From a virus: a stretch of 47,165 nucleotides of DNA. The stretch spans positions 1 through 47,165 of the IMG/VR virus record IMGVR_UViG_3300037229_000064. One strand, 5' to 3'. The position numbers and the translations under genes were made by a program. Position 1 is the first letter of the stretch. Each line of letters opens with the position of its first letter. The notes below the pieces were generated by a model. That model searched no databases and was not told the DNA's origin. It saw only the letters and a program-made list of their open reading frames with translations. Below are positions 1 through 8,026 of the stretch, piece after piece.

Positions 1-108
1 TACGTTCAGAAAAAGATTTCTAGGGAAGGAATGAAGCCTCAGCATATAATGGAGAAAATGATTCCAACGATCATCGACAACATCCGCCAGGAGCTGAAAA
101 TAATATGA
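1..108 (+). CDS. C-terminal fragment of head-tail joining protein (gp10-like)
   Basis: The window opens in frame inside a gene whose complete copy lies at 46508-46972. These 35 codons and the TGA are identical to the end of that copy, so this is the overlap of a circular assembly rather than a second gene. The TGA (106-108) overlaps the ATG of the next gene at 105 as ATGA. Confidence 0.9.
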   Translation, partial: YVQKKISREGMKPQHIMEKMIPTIIDNIRQELKII

Positions 109-197
109 AATACATTTTTCTTTTTTTGTTTTTCTGCTCTCAGGCTTTTGCGGTATCTGATATTTTTGGAGTTTTAAGTCAGGGTCAGGCGACGGCT
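1..197. repeat. Left copy of the terminal assembly redundancy
   Basis: Bases 1-123 are identical to 46865-46987, and bases 72-197 are identical to 47040-47165. The left end carries one copy of the 52-bp unit (72-123) that is present three times at the right end. This is the signature of a closed circular genome written out with overlapping ends. A true direct terminal repeat is less likely because the two copies differ in unit number. Confidence 0.9.
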
Positions 198-428
198 ACC
201 ACTAGTGCTTCTCAAATTCTCTCTCAGAATCTAAATAGAAAGTACCTCATCATTCAGAACACTGGGTCCACGACTGTTACGGTCAACCTGGGCGTTGCTC
301 AATCGGGAGGTGCAGGAATCCAGATCATTGCCGGCGGTAACTACGAACCAGTTCATACCCCTACTGACTCTATTTGGATTCAAAGTACCTCGAGCACGGA
401 CGTGATCAACTACATTGAGGGGGAATAG
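105..428 (+). CDS. Small virion-type protein with Sec signal peptide
   Basis: This 107-residue protein begins with a short basic start and a hydrophobic core, ending in a QAFA cleavage-type motif near residue 16, so it looks like a classical Sec signal peptide. The remainder is beta-rich. The stretch around residues 46-56 (YLIIQNTGS) and the later Gly, Pro and Trp positions resemble small phage structural proteins that describe an imputed beta-sandwich; that family link is from memory and unproven. It overlaps the previous stop by ATGA and ends directly against the ATG at 429. It sits between the head-tail joining gene and the tail terminator candidate, where a cytoplasmic virion protein would be expected, so a signal peptide here is odd. 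The function is unknown. Confidence 0.75.
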   Translation: MKYIFLFLFFCSQAFAVSDIFGVLSQGQATATTSASQILSQNLNRKYLIIQNTGSTTVTVNLGVAQSGGAGIQIIAGGNYEPVHTPTDSIWIQSTSSTDVINYIEGE

Positions 429-1565
429 ATGAAATTAATTGCATTTATTTCTTTTCTATTTTGCTTGAATGCACATGCATTCTTGAGCAGTCTTCCCCCT
501 GCTTCCCCACCGGCTGGAACGAATGAACAAATTCAGTTCAATAATAATGGTTCCTTCGGAGGATTCGGTTCCTGGGATGGAACGACCGAAACAGTACCGG
601 GAAATATTGCGGCCACTGGGACTTTCAATCTGCAAGACGGAAACAGTCTTAACTGGAGCGGAGGTTCGCAAATATTAGCGTCTGGTTCGAACCTTATCCT
701 AAACGCAACTAGTTTCGGTGGAGTCTATACCGAGGGAAATACTCTAGATAACGGCTACGGCGGCGCGCAGTTTGGTTTGTGGCTTTTTGACGGCGGAGAT
801 GACCTCTCGGACTCATATGGCTCGTTAACTTCAGGCACAGTTACAGCGACTACTTTTCAGCTCCCCACCGGTGGGAGTGTTTACGACGATGGGGCCGGTG
901 GAGTAATTATAAATGGCAACACTAGTGTCGACAACGTGGGTAACGTCACAATCGGTAATAATCTTTATCTTCCTTATGGTAGCGTTGATTCCTCTACATT
1001 TATTTCGAATAATTATTATCTTACCTCGGGAGGAGGTGTTTACGACGATGGGGCCGGAGGCGTTTACATCCAAGATGAGAACTTTAACAATACTATCCAT
1101 GTTGGTGAAGCGTCATCTCCCGGTGCTCTTGGATTTTTCAATGGAACCCCTGTTGCTCCGCAAACCGGAGATGCTTGCAGCGCACTTCAAAATTACTCAC
1201 TAGTTTCTTCTTGCGGTTATTCTGCTGCTAATATTACCGGCTTCATTAACGCTTCCATTATTACTGGCACGATTAACCCGTCCGTCACCATGACGAGCAA
1301 CACCACGGCAACGGCTACGTTTAATACGTCTAAGAACGATGAAACGATCTACGATACATCTAGCTCTCTCATTACAGCACTCACAATCGCATTGCCATCC
1401 ACGACCCGCTCCGGTCAGATTCTCAGGTACATTTCAAACCGGACGGTGACAACGACAACGGTCACGGGTACTGTCGTCGTCGGCGCATCCCCTACTCTGG
1501 CTGCCAATAGTTCCGTTGCGTGGCAAGCCGTTAATACCAGCGGAAGTTTCGTTCGAATTCAATAG
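429..1565 (+). CDS. Tail-fibre-like protein with Sec signal peptide
   Basis: This 378-residue protein starts with a signal peptide (hydrophobic residues 3-15, AHA at about 15-17). Next comes a motif of the type NEQIQFNNNGSFGG at about residue 32, which is common at the start of phage fibre and appendage proteins. The middle is Gly, Ser, Asn and Thr rich and contains two near-identical YDDGAGGV segments (DNA at about 879 and 1039), as in trimeric fibre repeats. The C-terminal 90 residues are rich in Thr and Val and end in SFVRIQ, like beta-structured fibre tips. It starts immediately after the previous TAG. I infer a trimeric adhesin-like fibre, but the signal peptide implies export from the infected cell or membrane anchoring during assembly. 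Host range factor is the likely role. Confidence 0.7.
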   Translation: MKLIAFISFLFCLNAHAFLSSLPPASPPAGTNEQIQFNNNGSFGGFGSWDGTTETVPGNIAATGTFNLQDGNSLNWSGGSQILASGSNLILNATSFGGVYTEGNTLDNGYGGAQFGLWLFDGGDDLSDSYGSLTSGTVTATTFQLPTGGSVYDDGAGGVIINGNTSVDNVGNVTIGNNLYLPYGSVDSSTFISNNYYLTSGGGVYDDGAGGVYIQDENFNNTIHVGEASSPGALGFFNGTPVAPQTGDACSALQNYSLVSSCGYSAANITGFINASIITGTINPSVTMTSNTTATATFNTSKNDETIYDTSSSLITALTIALPSTTRSGQILRYISNRTVTTTTVTGTVVVGASPTLAANSSVAWQAVNTSGSFVRIQ

Positions 1566-1573
1566 GAGATTTT

Positions 1574-1846
1574 ATGAAATACTTAGCTCTCGTTTTCACA
1601 CTCTTCGCTCTCTCGCTCTCTGCTCTTGCCGCTGGCCCAAACTGCGCCATCCTAAAAGCGAGTCTTTGGAGAGCTAAGGCAAACAACAACTATAACGCCG
1701 TCGTTTGCGCTCAAAACCCAAGCCCTAGCCCGATTCCTTCAGCGCAATGCAAAGCTGCTGCTGATCAGGGCGTGGTTCAGGTTCTCCAAATCCAGCAGGC
1801 GATGGCGCAAGCTTCACCGTCTCCCTGCCCTAGCTCGAGCCAGTAA
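1574..1846 (+). CDS. Small secreted Cys-containing protein
   Basis: This 90-residue product has a clear Sec signal peptide (residues 1-19, ending ALA). The mature part has four cysteines (about residues 24, 45, 59 and 84), which could form two disulfides in the periplasm, and two Ser-Pro-rich stretches. An AGGAG site precedes the ATG by eight bases. The stop overlaps the next ATG as TAATG. It is the third consecutive gene with a signal peptide. I do not recognise the family. Confidence 0.7.
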   Translation: MKYLALVFTLFALSLSALAAGPNCAILKASLWRAKANNNYNAVVCAQNPSPSPIPSAQCKAAADQGVVQVLQIQQAMAQASPSPCPSSSQ

Positions 1847-2478
1847 TGAGCAATCCCACCTCTGATGTAATGGATTCCTGCTTGTCTGCCCTGGCGACGT
1901 ACCTTGCCGGACAGATTAGCGGTCTTACCATTCTCCAGGAGTGGCCGTACGCGAATCAGCAGTTGACCTATCCGTCGCTTACGATCTCGACAAAAGATCC
2001 GAAGCGTACTCCTTCGATGCCGATCCTCGTTTCTCAAACGGCACCTAACGAATCGAACCAGATCACCGCAAACGAAGCGGTGGCTGAGTGGGACGACATC
2101 TTCCAGATGGATCTCTGGACCCGATCAAAAGCGGAGAGAAAAACCATCACCGCTCAAATCCTTGACGCCTTTAACGCCCAGGAGATGGACGCGAGCGGAA
2201 AGAACAAATCGGACGGTCTTTCGCTTCAAATCACTGATCAGTACGGGGAATATGCGCGCTTTGAGATCGAGAACGTCCAGTGCGTGGACGACGAGGCATC
2301 CGCTCAACGTCAAGAGCGTCGCGAAAAAATAACGGTCATTGTGAATTGTCGTGAAATTCGCCAGCGGACGTATTACGCTATGACCAGTATTCAGTTGTAC
2401 GGCCAGGTTGCTAGCAATCAGGACAGTGATGGATTCACTGACGATACGACTGATACCGAAGAGAAAACGATCTCATGA
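1846..2478 (+). CDS. Probable tail terminator / neck protein
   Basis: This 210-residue protein lies immediately before the sheath gene, the usual place for the tail completion or terminator protein of myoviruses. It has a plausible pattern: an N-terminal helix (residues 5-20), strands around a YPSLTISTKD segment, a central DIFQMDLWTRSKAERKTI stretch typical of terminator proteins that assay a strand-helix turn (Q-D-W-x(3)-K), then a strand with REKITVIVNCRE. The family assignment comes from synteny and from this W-T-R/K-x-E pattern; I did not identify a Pfam domain. There is no signal peptide, and the start overlaps the previous stop as TAATG. Confidence 0.6.
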   Translation: MSNPTSDVMDSCLSALATYLAGQISGLTILQEWPYANQQLTYPSLTISTKDPKRTPSMPILVSQTAPNESNQITANEAVAEWDDIFQMDLWTRSKAERKTITAQILDAFNAQEMDASGKNKSDGLSLQITDQYGEYARFEIENVQCVDDEASAQRQERREKITVIVNCREIRQRTYYAMTSIQLYGQVASNQDSDGFTDDTTDTEEKTIS

Positions 2479-2511
2479 GGAGATCTAACATTTCCATGGA
2501 AGGAAAAACCG

Positions 2512-3990
2512 ATGTCCATTCTCAATTCTACGAATCCGACTGACTGGGGCTCGCTTGACGGTATTTATATCGACGAGTCTTCGCCCCCGCCTTCTGTAAC
2601 CGGCGTTCCTGCCAACACGGCGATTCTCGTCGGGCAGTTTGAGCGCGGTTCAAATCAGATTCAGAGCGTCGGATCTGTCGGACAGCTATACCAACTTTAC
2701 GGCAACAACCTGAACTACAGCGGTCTTGTCGCCCTCCAGAACAAACAGTTCGGATTGCTCAAGGTCATTCGCGTGATCGCCGCGAGCGGATCGGCGAATG
2801 CCGCGCTCAGCGTTAAACACAGCTCGTCTCCGGTCGTGATTACGTTCACGGCTCTTTGGGCTGGCGCTTACGGCAACAACCTCCAGGTGACGGTTGCCTC
2901 CGGGTCTACTTCCGGCAGCAAGTACACGATCCACGACGCTAACCCGAATGCGGTTTGGCCCGATGAGATCTACGACAACGTGGACGTTACCGCCGCGGGG
3001 TTCAATCAGGCTGCTCTCAATGCGATCCTGCAGAACTCGAATTTGGTTTCTGCCACCCTGATCACCACGGCCAACAACCCGACGAATGCATCCGCCGCAA
3101 ACATGACTTCAGGTTCAGACGGAACCATAGCCAACACCGACTATCAGACCGCTATCGTGGGTCAGTCTCAGGGCAACCTGGTCGGCAACATCCTGTTTTC
3201 TGATTTTTACGACGGAAGCAACGTCATCGCGGGATACATCCAGACCTCTCTTGCGGCGACGACCGACAAGATGGGAATTATCTGCGGTGCCGCTGGTGAC
3301 TCGGTTTCGACTTCGGTCACGACCGTTGCCAGCTTTCGAGACGTTCAGGGCCGCATGATCTATGCGTACCCGTACGTTTACACCACGATCAACGGACTCA
3401 GTACGCTGGTCAACCCGGCTTCGTTCTACGCGTCTCTACTGAGCCAGATCGCGCCGAACATCGACCCGGCCTACGCGGCCAACGCTCAGTACCTCCAGGG
3501 TATCGAAGCGCTCGACGCGAATCTCCAGCGCTCCGATTACATCAACCTCGAGAACGCCGGTATCTCGGCTTTCGAAGTCGATGCCTCGGTGGGTATCAAG
3601 GTCAAGTCCGGAGTCGTGACTCAGATTGCGAATAGCTCTCTGATCATGGTCTTCCGCCGGCGAATGGCCGACTACATCGTTCAGAGCTTGGCCCAGTACC
3701 TGGTGAACTACCAGAACGCTCCGAACAGCCAGTTGAACCAGAGCACGGTCGGAGCTGCGATTTCCGCCTTCAACCGCGGCCTGGAAACCTCTGGCCTCGT
3801 TCCGAGCGATGCGGAAGTGTCCAGCGGTAAGGCTTCGTTGATCGACGTGACCTCACTGAACACGGATGAATCCGTGGCGTCCGGTTACTTCAAGATCATC
3901 TACAAGCGCCGCATTTACAGCTCGATGCGCTTCATCGTTCTCCAGGCGGAGATCGGCGCGAGCGTGGTGGTTACTGAATCTAGCGGCTAA
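2512..3990 (+). CDS. Contractile tail sheath protein
   Basis: This 492-residue protein is a tail sheath subunit, which wraps the tube and contracts on infection. The N-terminus has the usual sheath opening: GIYIDESSPPPSVTGVPANT followed by ILVGQFERG, then GSVGQLYQLYG and a beta-rich domain. The C-terminal third holds the conserved core (RRRMADYIVQSLAQYL, then the KIIYKRRIYSSMRFIVLQAEIG strand region). The length is normal for Mu-like or P2-like sheaths. The ATG is preceded by GGAAGG. It is followed by the tube gene, as in essentially all myoviruses, which fixes the morphology. Confidence 0.92.
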   Translation: MSILNSTNPTDWGSLDGIYIDESSPPPSVTGVPANTAILVGQFERGSNQIQSVGSVGQLYQLYGNNLNYSGLVALQNKQFGLLKVIRVIAASGSANAALSVKHSSSPVVITFTALWAGAYGNNLQVTVASGSTSGSKYTIHDANPNAVWPDEIYDNVDVTAAGFNQAALNAILQNSNLVSATLITTANNPTNASAANMTSGSDGTIANTDYQTAIVGQSQGNLVGNILFSDFYDGSNVIAGYIQTSLAATTDKMGIICGAAGDSVSTSVTTVASFRDVQGRMIYAYPYVYTTINGLSTLVNPASFYASLLSQIAPNIDPAYAANAQYLQGIEALDANLQRSDYINLENAGISAFEVDASVGIKVKSGVVTQIANSSLIMVFRRRMADYIVQSLAQYLVNYQNAPNSQLNQSTVGAAISAFNRGLETSGLVPSDAEVSSGKASLIDVTSLNTDESVASGYFKIIYKRRIYSSMRFIVLQAEIGASVVVTESSG

Positions 3991-4014
3991 TTTCTCCAAG
4001 GAAGGGGTTGAAGC

Positions 4015-4437
4015 ATGAGTGCATCCATAAGAGGCCACCAGGGCCAGATTAGTTTTTTCCAGAATGGTCAGCAGGTCAATTTCGTCGCCATCAAGAAGGT
4101 GTCCCTTAACCAGGACTCAACTTTCATGCGGTCTTACTACACGGGCCAGCCTGAGCCGGAAGGCGACCAAGCGATCGAAGGATGGTCGGGTAACGTCGAA
4201 GCGGAAGTCAAAGACGCAGGCATCGACCTCTTCATTGACGCCCTGGTGACCAACAACCTCAACGGTATCGGCGTTGCGAGCTACACGTTCGTGACGACTG
4301 AAAACTACGCCGACGGCACGACTCAGAGCTACGTCTACTACGACGTTCAGTTCAAGATGAGCAAAGAGCAAGCCGGCCTGCAAGACAAAATGACCAAGCG
4401 TCTCGACTTCCAGGCTTCGGGGCGTCAGCCTCTGTAA
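4015..4437 (+). CDS. Tail tube protein
   Basis: This 140-residue protein directly follows the sheath, as the inner tube subunit does in myoviruses. It begins ASIRGHQGQISFFQNGQQV and has the alternating strand pattern and GWSGNVEAEVKDAG turn seen in tube proteins (P2 FII or Mu gpM type). AAGGGG precedes the ATG. It should be a very abundant product, and the GC-rich hairpin at 4455-4483 lies just past its stop. Confidence 0.85.
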   Translation: MSASIRGHQGQISFFQNGQQVNFVAIKKVSLNQDSTFMRSYYTGQPEPEGDQAIEGWSGNVEAEVKDAGIDLFIDALVTNNLNGIGVASYTFVTTENYADGTTQSYVYYDVQFKMSKEQAGLQDKMTKRLDFQASGRQPL

Positions 4438-4454
4438 GCTTCCTGGCAGGCCCC

Positions 4455-4483
4455 GGGGCGCCCCTGCGGAAACCAGGCGCCCC
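4455..4483 (+). terminator. GC-rich hairpin after tube gene, no U-tract
   Basis: GGGGCGCC at 4455-4462 pairs perfectly with GGCGCCCC at 4476-4483, leaving a 13-nt loop. No run of T follows, so intrinsic termination would be weak. It may be an mRNA 3'-end stabiliser or partial attenuator between the abundant tube protein and the low-abundance chaperone. Confidence 0.6.
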
Positions 4484-4516
4484 ACTTAAACCCCACGGCT
4501 CAGGAGGCCGTTACTC

Positions 4517-4864
4517 ATGTCCAATCCCATCCAAGTCATTCAAGTCACGCTGTCGTCGAAGAAGGTCGTTGTCCTTCACCAGATGAAGATCTCTCACTCG
4601 GAGACGGCCGCTCAAATGGCCGCACCCAAGTCCAACGGCGACCGCAACGTGCTCCAGTTCTGTATGCAGAGTGTGCTGCTCAAGCTCCTGCTCTGGAAGA
4701 TCGACGGCAAAGAGATCGACCCGATCCAGCGTGAAAAGTTGGACGAACTTTTTACGGTCCCCGAATACACTCAGCTCCTCAAGGTGATCGGAAAGGTTTC
4801 TGGTGGCGATGAGTCGGAAAAGGAGCCGGAAGTGGCCTTTGTGGCCGCAACGACCGGAGCGTAA
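4517..4864 (+). CDS. Tail assembly chaperone, short form
   Basis: This 115-residue protein lies between the tube and tape-measure genes, the invariant place of tail assembly chaperones (lambda G, P2 E). It is acidic at the C-terminus and has no membrane segment. CAGGAGG precedes the ATG. Its role, from the family, is to coat the tape measure while the tube polymerises. The last codons carry the signal for a -1 shift to the longer form described separately. Confidence 0.75.
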   Translation: MSNPIQVIQVTLSSKKVVVLHQMKISHSETAAQMAAPKSNGDRNVLQFCMQSVLLKLLLWKIDGKEIDPIQREKLDELFTVPEYTQLLKVIGKVSGGDESEKEPEVAFVAATTGA

Positions 4865-5010
4865 ATTTGTGGCGGCAGATCGCTTGGATTTGCCGCTACA
4901 CATCTCTGACGCCTGCGATTATACTGGACATGACCCCGTGGCAATATGACGCTTTCACTTCGCAGTTGAAGGACATCATTTCCGCAGAATCTGGGAGGCC
5001 GTCCACTTGA
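4517..5010 (+). CDS. Tail assembly chaperone, -1 frameshifted long form
   Basis: The -1 frame is open from 4813 to a TGA at 5008-5010 and, past the stop of the short form, reads LWRQIAWICRYTSLTPAI, then a DMTPWQYDAF segment. This is a typical chaperone extension (W-x-x-I-x-x-x-x-x-L-T-P, then a T-P-W/R-Q motif). It has no start codon or ribosome site of its own, so frameshifting is the natural explanation. The shift must occur between 4813 and 4864. The best slip site is GGAAAAG at 4816-4822, close to the lambda GGGAAAG, with Glu and Lys codons in the zero frame. The long-form stop overlaps the TTG start of the tape measure as TTGA. Confidence 0.75.
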
Positions 5011-6827
5011 GTTTAGAGCAAGCCTTCGAAGTCGCAACCGAGTTTCGCTTTGACGTGGGTCAGGCGATCCTCAACACGGATACACTGAAAGGTGCGGTCG
5101 ATGATCTTTCGAAGGCTTCGGGATCTGCTCTCGGCTCTCTTAATTACCTCGCTAGCGGTCTTATTGCTCACTTGGGCTTCGGGTCTGGTGGTCTTCTTTC
5201 TATCCTAGGAAAGGCAGTCCAGATCTCCGAAGCCTTCAACGAGTCATCGCTTTCCTTCGCCAACAACATCAGCTCCAACATGCAGACGCTTACCGGTACG
5301 ATCGACAACTTCAACGATCGTCTCGGTACGTCTCAGATGCTGATGGGGAACATTTCTCGCGAGGCGATCAAGTTCGGGATCGACACCACGCAGCTCAGTC
5401 ACATCACCCAGCTCCTCGCAACTCCGCTCGCGAACCGGGGCAAGCTGGGCTCGAATTACCAGGGCGCCATCTCCATGGGTCGCAACCTCTCGCTGGCCTC
5501 TGAAGCCGTCGGCCTGAATCCGATGATGAGCGGCGAAATGCTCTCGCGCGCGATTACGGATCACATGGCGATTCACGGCGCTCTCTTTGCACGCTTGGTG
5601 AACACCCAGGCTTTCAAGTCCCAGCATATCGCGACTCAGCCGCAGCTCATGAATATGAATACGGATCGGAAGATCGACTTGCTCAGCAAGGCGCTCACCC
5701 AGCTCGCCGGCGACGCGGATTGGATCGCGGCCCGCATGATGAACCTGGGCACGCAGTTCATTATCCTGAAGGATCAGATCTCGGTGGTACTGAAGCCGAT
5801 CGGTGATGCGATCGTGAAACCGCTGGTGAAGATGATGAGCCAGATCAACGGCTATCTTACGCAACACGGCGAAGAGATTGGCAAGAACATCGGCAAGCTG
5901 ATCGGGAATATCTTCGAAGACCCCAAGAATTTGTTCGTCAATCTGATGCAGTTGAAGCACCTGAAAACGGACTTCCAGCGCGCGCTCGACTGGTCCGGCG
6001 TGATCGTGATGGCGACTTGGATCAAGATGGGCCTCGAGAAGATCGGGATCGTCTTCAACGGCGGATTGATCCGTCGAGCCTTCGCTGGACTGTTCGATGG
6101 ATTCGTTTACGCGCTTCCCATAATCTGGAAGACGATCACGACGGTCGCCAAGTTCATCACGCCGGCGATCGGTGAGTTCATTGGTGCGTTCGCCCCGCTC
6201 CTCTTCTTCTTCCAAATTATCAGCCGAGCTCGTGCCATTGCCAAGGTCAACGACATCGAAAATTTACTGAACCTCATGCCCAAGCTTTCCGCCATTTTCG
6301 TGAAGATCAAGACCGCGGTCGAAAACATTATGATGCCGCTCTCGATGGCGATCGACTTCTGGGCCAACCTCCTGGCGCCACTCTTTCAGACCTCGACCTG
6401 GCTGAACATCCTGGTCCCCGTTCTCGATTCGTTCGCAGACATCCTGGGAATCTTGGGCACCGTAACCGTGTACGCGATGGCAGGCCTCTCGGGACTGGTC
6501 AACGTGATCATCGGATTCGTCGAAGACATTATGCACATGAAGAACCCTTTTGGGAACGTCATGGGCAATCTCAAGGACGGGTACAACGATTTCCTCGAGC
6601 GCAATGCCGCGCGACTGGGTAAGGCGAGTGATAGTGCTGCCAACTACCACGTCGAGAACAACAACCACATCGAAGCGCGTTTCGACATGCGCGAACAGAT
6701 GGAGCCAGACCGTATCGCCTTCGCCGTGACGACTCACTTGAAGAAGCTCGCCCTGGACGCCCCTCAAGGCGCTGGAGCCTCTTTGGCGTCGGCTTTTGCC
6801 CGGCCTAGAATTGCAGGTGCCAATTGA
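5007..6827 (+). CDS. Tape measure protein
   Basis: This 606-residue protein follows the frameshifted chaperone. It is alpha-helical, with hydrophobic segments at roughly residues 370-410 and 475-510, and it is the longest open frame between tube and hub. In the family it spans the tube and sets tail length; at about 1.5 angstrom per residue, a tail near 90 nm is predicted. It starts with TTG at 5007, which GGGAGG precedes at good distance and which overlaps the chaperone long-form TGA. Basic N- and C-termini are usual. The central hydrophobic parts could help form a membrane pore at DNA entry. Confidence 0.8.
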   Translation: MSLEQAFEVATEFRFDVGQAILNTDTLKGAVDDLSKASGSALGSLNYLASGLIAHLGFGSGGLLSILGKAVQISEAFNESSLSFANNISSNMQTLTGTIDNFNDRLGTSQMLMGNISREAIKFGIDTTQLSHITQLLATPLANRGKLGSNYQGAISMGRNLSLASEAVGLNPMMSGEMLSRAITDHMAIHGALFARLVNTQAFKSQHIATQPQLMNMNTDRKIDLLSKALTQLAGDADWIAARMMNLGTQFIILKDQISVVLKPIGDAIVKPLVKMMSQINGYLTQHGEEIGKNIGKLIGNIFEDPKNLFVNLMQLKHLKTDFQRALDWSGVIVMATWIKMGLEKIGIVFNGGLIRRAFAGLFDGFVYALPIIWKTITTVAKFITPAIGEFIGAFAPLLFFFQIISRARAIAKVNDIENLLNLMPKLSAIFVKIKTAVENIMMPLSMAIDFWANLLAPLFQTSTWLNILVPVLDSFADILGILGTVTVYAMAGLSGLVNVIIGFVEDIMHMKNPFGNVMGNLKDGYNDFLERNAARLGKASDSAANYHVENNNHIEARFDMREQMEPDRIAFAVTTHLKKLALDAPQGAGASLASAFARPRIAGAN

Positions 6828-8026
6828 GCGTATTTGACACCAGTGCGAACGCCGGTAGCTCGATTCTCGACCCGATCGCGGCGACCCTCAAGAATCCGTT
6901 TTCGACGACCGTTAAAAACAACGGGAAACGTGCGCAGGACTTCCCGGGTGGCTTCCAGATCCAGGAGTACGAGAACGGCAAGCCGCTGACCGGGACGCAG
7001 AACTACGTCCAGCTCGTGGGCAACATGATGCCCATGCAACCGTTCGCCTGGGATGGTGAACAGCGCCTGGTGAAGGAGTATTACCCCGGCAATCCCGAAG
7101 CCGCGGTGCAAGTGCTCGGCGCCAAGGAAGGCGAAGTCACGATCAAGGGCCGATTCAAGGACAAGCACTATCAAGACCCTTCCTATTACGGAGCATCGTA
7201 CCAGTACACGCTCCTGATCGATGGCATCAGAAAGCGCGGTAACCTGGTCCACTTCTGGATGAACGGAACCGCCGGCTCCTGGTCTCGCTGGGGCTTCATC
7301 GAGAAGGTTAGCTTCAAGATGAATAAGCTTTCTTGGATCGACTACGAGATTACATTTTTCGTCGTGAGCGATGTGCATCCGATCAACAACTACTTCGCAG
7401 CTCCCGAGAAACAGGCTCCTAGCGCGATCAACAATAACCTGATTGCCGCGGTGGCTAGCTTTAATTCGTCCTACTCTGATGTCCCTACCTCGATGCCTCA
7501 GAGTATTTCCGGTCTGCTCAATAACCTGATCTCGAGCGTGGCCAAGAACATGAACCTGGTGACGAACTTCGTCGGAACGGTGATCAATACCGCTTCTTCG
7601 ATCGAATCGAGCGCCATGCGCGCACTGGGCCTCATCAAGAACGCCCAGGCGACGATTGCGAACTTCCGGCTCCAGCTCGACGGGATGACCCATACTTTCA
7701 ACTCGCTGAGCTCGCAGGGAAGTGCCGCTGGGCAGACGCGAGACACCTACACCAATCTCCAGTACCTCTTCGAGACGGCGAGCGCTACCGTGAGCCTTTC
7801 GACCTACCTCGCTCAGATGAAGACCCAGTTCCAGGCACTCGCTCTCACAGTTCCGAAGGCCCGTTACCGCGTACAGACAGGCGATACGCTCCAAAACATC
7901 AGCATTAAGTTCTATGGCGTTTCCGACTACTGGACCGACATATTTGACCATAATCAGCTCACCTCGACGGATCTCCAGGGCGGCGACTGGACCGATAAGC
8001 CCATCCTGGAAATACCGAATGTATGA
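6824..8026 (+). CDS. Baseplate/tail protein with C-terminal LysM domain
   Basis: This 400-residue protein has an N-terminal beta-rich part (residues 1-190) like tail-hub and DNA-circularisation-type proteins. A helical middle (about 200-340) follows, and a C-terminal LysM domain from about residue 345 (RYRVQTGDTLQNISIKFYG, ending ILEIPNV). In Mu-like and T4-like baseplates a LysM protein (gp53-type) connects hub and wedge. It uses a TTG start inside a TTGA overlap with the tape measure, and overlaps the next gene by ATGA. LysM also binds peptidoglycan, but here assembly is more likely. Confidence 0.75.
   Translation: MSVFDTSANAGSSILDPIAATLKNPFSTTVKNNGKRAQDFPGGFQIQEYENGKPLTGTQNYVQLVGNMMPMQPFAWDGEQRLVKEYYPGNPEAAVQVLGAKEGEVTIKGRFKDKHYQDPSYYGASYQYTLLIDGIRKRGNLVHFWMNGTAGSWSRWGFIEKVSFKMNKLSWIDYEITFFVVSDVHPINNYFAAPEKQAPSAINNNLIAAVASFNSSYSDVPTSMPQSISGLLNNLISSVAKNMNLVTNFVGTVINTASSIESSAMRALGLIKNAQATIANFRLQLDGMTHTFNSLSSQGSAAGQTRDTYTNLQYLFETASATVSLSTYLAQMKTQFQALALTVPKARYRVQTGDTLQNISIKFYGVSDYWTDIFDHNQLTSTDLQGGDWTDKPILEIPNV

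Noticed and set aside
1-197. True direct terminal repeat of the virion DNA
   Set aside because: The overlap is under 200 bp and the two copies differ in 52-bp unit number, so assembly overlap of a circle is simpler. Read-end mapping would be decisive.
6764-7951. 395-codon minus-strand reading frame antisense to the LysM gene
   Set aside because: It mirrors the third-position bias of the plus-strand gene, has no ribosome site and breaks the co-linear tail operon. The same holds for 5244-6215 and 42620-43861.
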